Positions 59,872 to 64,000 of a stretch of DNA of 64,000 bases are shown here, in pieces. Location of the stretch: positions 17,288,146 to 17,352,145 of the forward strand of contig CM075773.1 in the NCBI GenBank assembly GCA_037974665.1, given 5' to 3'. The notes under the pieces were generated by a model. The model ran no database searches. It was not told the DNA's origin and was given only the letters and a program-made list of their open reading frames with translations. Each line of letters opens with the position of its first letter. The first letter of the stretch is position 1. The stretch comes from Ehretia macrophylla (Eukaryota > Streptophyta > Magnoliopsida > Boraginales > Ehretiaceae). Both the position numbers and the translations under genes were made by a program.

Positions 59872-59991
59872 GGGGGTGCAACACGAGGACTTCCCAGGGG
59901 GTCACCCATCCTAGTACTACTCTCGCCCAAGCACGCTTAACTTCGGAGTTCTGATGGGATCCGGTGCATTAGTGCTGGTATGATCGCACCC
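59872..59991 (-). rRNA. 5S rRNA, copy 85 (consensus)
   Basis: Consensus at all 120 positions, two units from copy 83 and sharing its upstream GACCGATT variant. Confidence 0.98.
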
Positions 59992-60548
59992 GTCATGTTG
60001 AGGGCACAATTCCTTTATGTGTTAACGGTTCACAGTCCCAGCCTAGAGATATGACCGATTCAAAAGGCCCAATGGGCTTAACGACAACCCATCCGCTTCA
60101 ACAACGCAGCATCCTCGCAAGACGTGATATCGACGCATTGTAGGGTCCTCTAATGTGCCGCGAGTAAGGTTGTCGTCCTTTTAACAGCTCACGACTTACG
60201 ATTCGGGACGGAAAAACAAAGCAAAAGAAGAAAAGTGGTTCGAAACTAATGAAAACGTTCGATTTTGAGCTCCAAAAAGGGTACAGCGAGCTAGCTTGCT
60301 ACCCCCGTCGAAGAGCTCTCAGAGAGCTTTCCAACGGTATGCTGTGCGCCTCGTAACTCCTTACGGATCAAAAGTTATGGGCACCGGAGCGACGGACACC
60401 TGGTCACAAGCCCTACGCCCTCGGTTTGCGGGCCCAGCCTCCACGTGAAGAGAAGTTGTCTTGCCCAAGGTGCCGTGGGATTCGATAATAGAAATGTGGT
60501 GGGTAAAGTATCTTGGCAACCCTAACCGGAGCAAAAAAAATTGAAAAG

Positions 60549-60668
60549 GGGGGTGCAACACGAGGACTTCCCAGGGGGTCACCCATCCTAGTACTACTCT
60601 CGCCCAAGCACGCTTAACTTCTGAGTTCTGATGGGATCCGGTGCATTAGTGCTGTTATGATCGCACCC
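60549..60668 (-). rRNA. 5S rRNA, copy 86
   Basis: Changes C14A and C47A. Confidence 0.96.
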
Positions 60669-61225
60669 GTCATGTTGAGGGCACAATTCCTTTATGTGTT
60701 AACGGTTCACAGTCCCAGCCTAGAGATATGGCCCATTCAAAAGGCCCAATGGGCTTAACGACAACCCATCCGCTTCAACAACACAGCATCCTCGCAAGAC
60801 GTGATATCGACGCATTGTAGGGTCCTCTAATGTGCCGCGAGTAAGGTTGTCGTCCTTTTAACAGCTCACGACGTACGATCCGGGACGGAAAAACAGAGCA
60901 AAAGAAGAAAAGTGGCCCGAAACAAATGAAATCGTTCAATTTTGAGCTCCAAAAAGGGCACAGCGAGCTAGCTGGCTGCCCCAGTCGTAGAGCTCTCAGA
61001 GAGCTTTCCAACGGTATGCTGTGCGCCTCGTAACTCCTTACGGATCAAAAGTTATGGGCACCGGAGCGACGGAGACCTGGTCACAAGCCCTACGCCCTCG
61101 GTTTGCGGGCCCAGCCTCCACGTGAAGAGAAGTTGTCTTGCCCAAGGTGCCGTGGGATTCGATAATAGAAATATGGTGGGTAAAGTATCTTGGCAACCCT
61201 AACTGGAGCAAAAAAAATTGAAAAG

Positions 61226-61345
61226 GGGGGTGCAACACAAGGGCTTCCCAGGGGGTCACCCATCCTAGTACTACTCTCGCCCAAGCACGCTTAACTTCGG
61301 AGTTCTGATGGGATCCGGTGCATTAGTGCTGGTATGATCGCACCA
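61226..61345 (-). rRNA. 5S rRNA, copy 87
   Basis: Changes G1T, T103C and C107T, all shared with copy 90, three units away. The first transcribed base is altered. Confidence 0.95.
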
Positions 61346-61902
61346 GTCATGTTGAGGGTACAATTCTTTTATGTGTTAACGGTTCACAGTCCCAGCCTAG
61401 AGATATGACCGATTCAAAAGGCCCAATGGGCTTAACGACAACCCATCCACTTCAACAACGCAGCATCCTCGCAAGAGGTGATATCGACGCATTGTAGGGT
61501 CCTCTAATGTGCCATGAGTAAGGTTGTCGTCCTTTTAACAGCTCACGACGTACGATCCGGGACGGAAAAACAGAGCTAAAGAAGAAAAGTGGCCCGAAAC
61601 TGTTGAAAACGTTCGATTTTGAGCTCCGAAAAGGGCATAGCAAACTAGCTAGTTGCCCCCGACGTAGAGCTCTCAGAGAGCTTTCCAACGGTATGCTGTG
61701 CGCGTCGTAACTCCTTACGGATCAAAAGTTATGGGCACCGGAGCGACGGAGACCTGGTCACAAGCCCTACGCCCTCGGTTTGCGGGCCCAGCCTCGACGT
61801 GAAGAGAAGTTGTCTTGCCCAAGGTGCCGTGGCATTCGATAATAGAAATGTGGTGGGTAAAGTATCTTGGCAACCCTAACCGGAGCAAAAAAAATTGAAA
61901 AG

Positions 61903-62022
61903 GGGGGTGCAACACGAGAACTTCCCAGGGGGTAACCCATCCTAGTACTACTCTCGCCCAAGCACGCTTAACTTCGGAGTTCTGATGGGATCCGGTGCAT
62001 TAGTGCTGGTATGATCGCACCC
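61903..62022 (-). rRNA. 5S rRNA, copy 88
   Basis: Changes G89T (box C) and C104T. The upstream flank has CAAGTTGAGGGCATAATT with two changes. Confidence 0.96.
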
Positions 62023-62579
62023 GTCAAGTTGAGGGCATAATTCCTTTATATGTTAACGGTTCACAGTCCCAGCCTAGAGATATGGCCTATTCAAAAGGCC
62101 CAATGGGCTTAACGACAACCCATCCGCTACAACAACGCAGCATCCTCGCAAGAGGTGATATCGACGCATTGTAGGGTCCTCTAATGTGCCATGAGTAAGG
62201 TTGTCGTCCTTTTAACAGCTCACGACGTATGATCCGGGACGGAAAAACAGAGCAAAAGAAGAAAAGTGGCCCGAAACTGATGAAAACATTCGATTTTGAG
62301 CTCCGAAAAGGGCATAGCAAGCTAGCTAGCTGACCCCATCGTAGAGCTCTCAGAGAGCTTTCCAACGATATGCTGTGCGCCTCGTAACTCCTTACGGATC
62401 AAAAGTTATGGGCACCGGAGCGACGGAGACCTGGTCACAAGCCCTACGCCCTCGGTTTGCGGGCCCAGCCTCCACGTGAAGAGAAGTTGTCTTGCCCAAG
62501 GTGCCGTGGGATTCGATAATAGAAATGTGATGGGTAAAGTATCTTGGCAACCCTAACCGGAGCAAAAAAAATTGAAAAG

Positions 62580-62699
62580 GGGGGTGCAACACGAGGACTT
62601 CCCAGGGGGTCACCCATCCTAGTACTACTCTCGCCCAAGCACGCTTAACTTCGGAGTTCTGATGGGATCCGGTGCATTAGTGCTGGTATGATCGCACCC
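62580..62699 (-). rRNA. 5S rRNA, copy 89 (consensus)
   Basis: Consensus at all 120 positions. The immediate upstream flank reads CAGGTTAAGG in place of CATGTTGAGG. Confidence 0.98.
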
Positions 62700-63256
62700 G
62701 TCAGGTTAAGGGCACAATTCCTTTATGTGTTAACGGTTCACAGTCCCAGCCTAGAGATATGGCCCATTCAAAACGCCCAATGGGCTTAACGACAACCCAT
62801 CCGCTTCAACAACGCAGCATCCTCGCAAGACGTGATATCGACGCATTGTAGGGTCCTCTAATGTGCCGCGAGTAAGGTTGTCGTCCTTTTAACAGCTCAC
62901 GACGTACGATCCGGGTCGGAAAAACAGAGCAAAAGAAGAAAAGTAGCCTGAAACAAATGAAAACGTTCGATTTTGAGCTCCGAAAAGGGCACAGCGAGCT
63001 AGCTGGCTGCCCCCATCGTAGAGCTCTCAGAGAGCTTTCCAACGGTATGCTGTGCGCCTCGTAACTCCTTACGGATCACAAGTTATGGGCACCGGAGCGA
63101 CGGAGACCTGGTCACAAGCCCTACGCCCTCGGTTTGCGGGCCCAGCCTCCACGTGAAGAGAAGTTGTCTTGCCCAAGGTGCCGTGGGATTCGATAATAGA
63201 AATATGGTGGGTAAAGTATTTTGGCAACCCTAACTGGAGCAAAAAAAATTGAAAAG

Positions 63257-63376
63257 GGGGGTGCAACACAAGGGCTTCCCAGGGGGTCACCTATCCTAGT
63301 ACTACTCTCGCCCAAGCACGCTTAACTTCGGAGTTCTGATGGGATCCGGTGCATTAGTGCTGGTATGATCGCACCA
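63257..63376 (-). rRNA. 5S rRNA, copy 90
   Basis: Changes G1T, G85A (box C), T103C and C107T. Shares all but G85A with copy 87. Confidence 0.95.
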
Positions 63377-63933
63377 GTCATGTTGAGGGTACAATTCCTT
63401 TATGTGTTAACGGTTCACAGTCCCAGCCTAGAGATATGACCGATTCAAAAGGCCCAATGGGCTTAACGACAACCCATCCGCTTCAACAACGCAGCATCCT
63501 CGCAGGACATGATATCGACGCATTGTAGGGTCCTCTAATGTACCGCGAGTAAGGTTGTCGTCCTTTTAACAGCTCACGACTTACGATTCGGGACGGAAAA
63601 ACAAAGCAAAAGAAGAAAAGTGGTTCAAAACTAATGAAAACGTTCGATTTTGAGCTCCGAAAAGGGCACAGCGAGCTAGTTTGCTGCCCCCGTCGCAGAG
63701 CTCTCAGAGAGCTTTCCAACGGTATGCTGTGCGCATCGTAACTCCTTACGGATCAAAAGTTATGGGCACCGGAGCGACGGAGACCTGGTCACAAGCCCTA
63801 CGCCCTCGGTTTGCGGGCCCAGCCTCCACGTGAAGAGAAGTTGTCTTGCCGAAGGTGCCGTGGGATTCGATAATAGAAATGTGGTGGGTAAAGTATCTTG
63901 GCAACCCTAACCGGAGCAAAAAAAATTGAAAAG

Positions 63934-64000
63934 GGGGGTGCAACACGAGGACTTCCCAGGGGGTCACCCATCCTAGTACTACTCTCGCCCAAGCACGCTT
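63934..64000 (-). rRNA. 5S rRNA, copy 91 (partial, cut by window edge)
   Basis: Only the 3'-terminal 67 nt (nt 54-120) are in the window, all consensus. The truncation is by the window edge and is not biological. Confidence 0.97.

Larger units (their letters stand above)
58690..61420. repeat. Two-unit (1,354-bp) higher-order repeat
   Basis: GATATGACCGATTC recurs at about 58692, 60046 and 61400, upstream of copies 83, 85 and 87, and again at about 63432 upstream of copy 90. GACTTACGATTCGGG with AACAAAGC and GTGGTTC follows in the units near 58850, 60190 and 63580. Alternate units keep the standard sequence. Confidence 0.75.
36532..64000 (-). repeat. 5S rDNA tandem array, right segment (5' half of copy 50 and copies 51-91)
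   Basis: Continuation of the same array after the LTR insertion, in the same orientation and phase: copy 51 begins 557 bp after the 5' end of split copy 50, exactly one normal spacer. This shows that the LTR went into an existing array and did not join two arrays. Genes here are closer to consensus than in the left segment. The array runs out of the window inside copy 91, so its right end is not seen. Confidence 0.98.

Noticed and set aside
46-63992. Recurring 60- to 90-codon open frames on the minus strand, with near-identical products in almost every unit
   Set aside because: They run from the 3' half of the 5S gene into the spacer, or across the spacer alone, and mostly begin at GTG or TTG. 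Their apparent conservation is only that of the tandem repeat, and single-base indels break them freely in many units.
1-64000. CRISPR-like array or bacterial repeat system
   Set aside because: The repeat unit is 640-677 bp and contains a recognisable plant 5S gene; there are no short repeats with unique spacers and no cas genes.
1-64000. Linked 35S rRNA genes (L-type arrangement)
   Set aside because: No 18S, 5.8S or 25S sequence is visible in any spacer, so the array is free-standing within this window.

Overview
This window is a plant nuclear 5S ribosomal DNA array. It contains 91 5S rRNA loci, all transcribed from the minus strand: 89 intact-length copies, one copy split by a transposable element, and one cut off by the right edge of the window. 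The sequence matches the plant 5S rRNA that RNA polymerase III transcribes, with its 120-nt length, internal control region, C at -1, AT-rich box near -28 and downstream T-runs. The TAATGC at nt 21-26 is the form I know from most eudicots, so a eudicot is likely; I cannot name the species. There is no 18S, 5.8S or 25S sequence, so this is a free-standing (S-type) 5S array. I see no protein-coding gene.

Layout: positions 1-33203 hold copies 1 to 49 and the 3' half of copy 50. Positions 33204-36531 are a 3,328-bp TG...CA element, read as a solo LTR of a Ty3/gypsy retrotransposon, inserted in copy 50 and flanked by a 5-bp target duplication (AGCAC). Positions 36532-64000 hold the 5' half of copy 50 and copies 51 to 91. 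The standard unit is 677 bp (120-bp gene plus 557-bp spacer). Fifteen units lack the same 37-bp spacer segment and are about 640 bp.

The array is not homogeneous. Only six full copies (13, 49, 71, 83, 85, 89) match the consensus over all 120 nt; others carry up to nine changes. Shared private variants show nested higher-order repeats: a 3,348-bp five-unit block in tandem, a 3,386-bp offset block, 1,354-bp dimers at three places, and a block of about 2.6 kb present on both sides of the LTR at a 9,350-bp offset. By hand count, copies left of the LTR average about 3.4 changes and those to the right about 2.2. This fits local unequal exchange or conversion acting on an array whose left part decays faster.

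Substitutions are given in the rRNA sense with DNA letters (C95T means nt 95 is T instead of C). Internal promoter elements use the usual eukaryotic 5S positions: box A nt 50-64, intermediate element (IE) nt 67-72, box C nt 80-97. I found no new biological system; the points of interest are how the array is built and is decaying.
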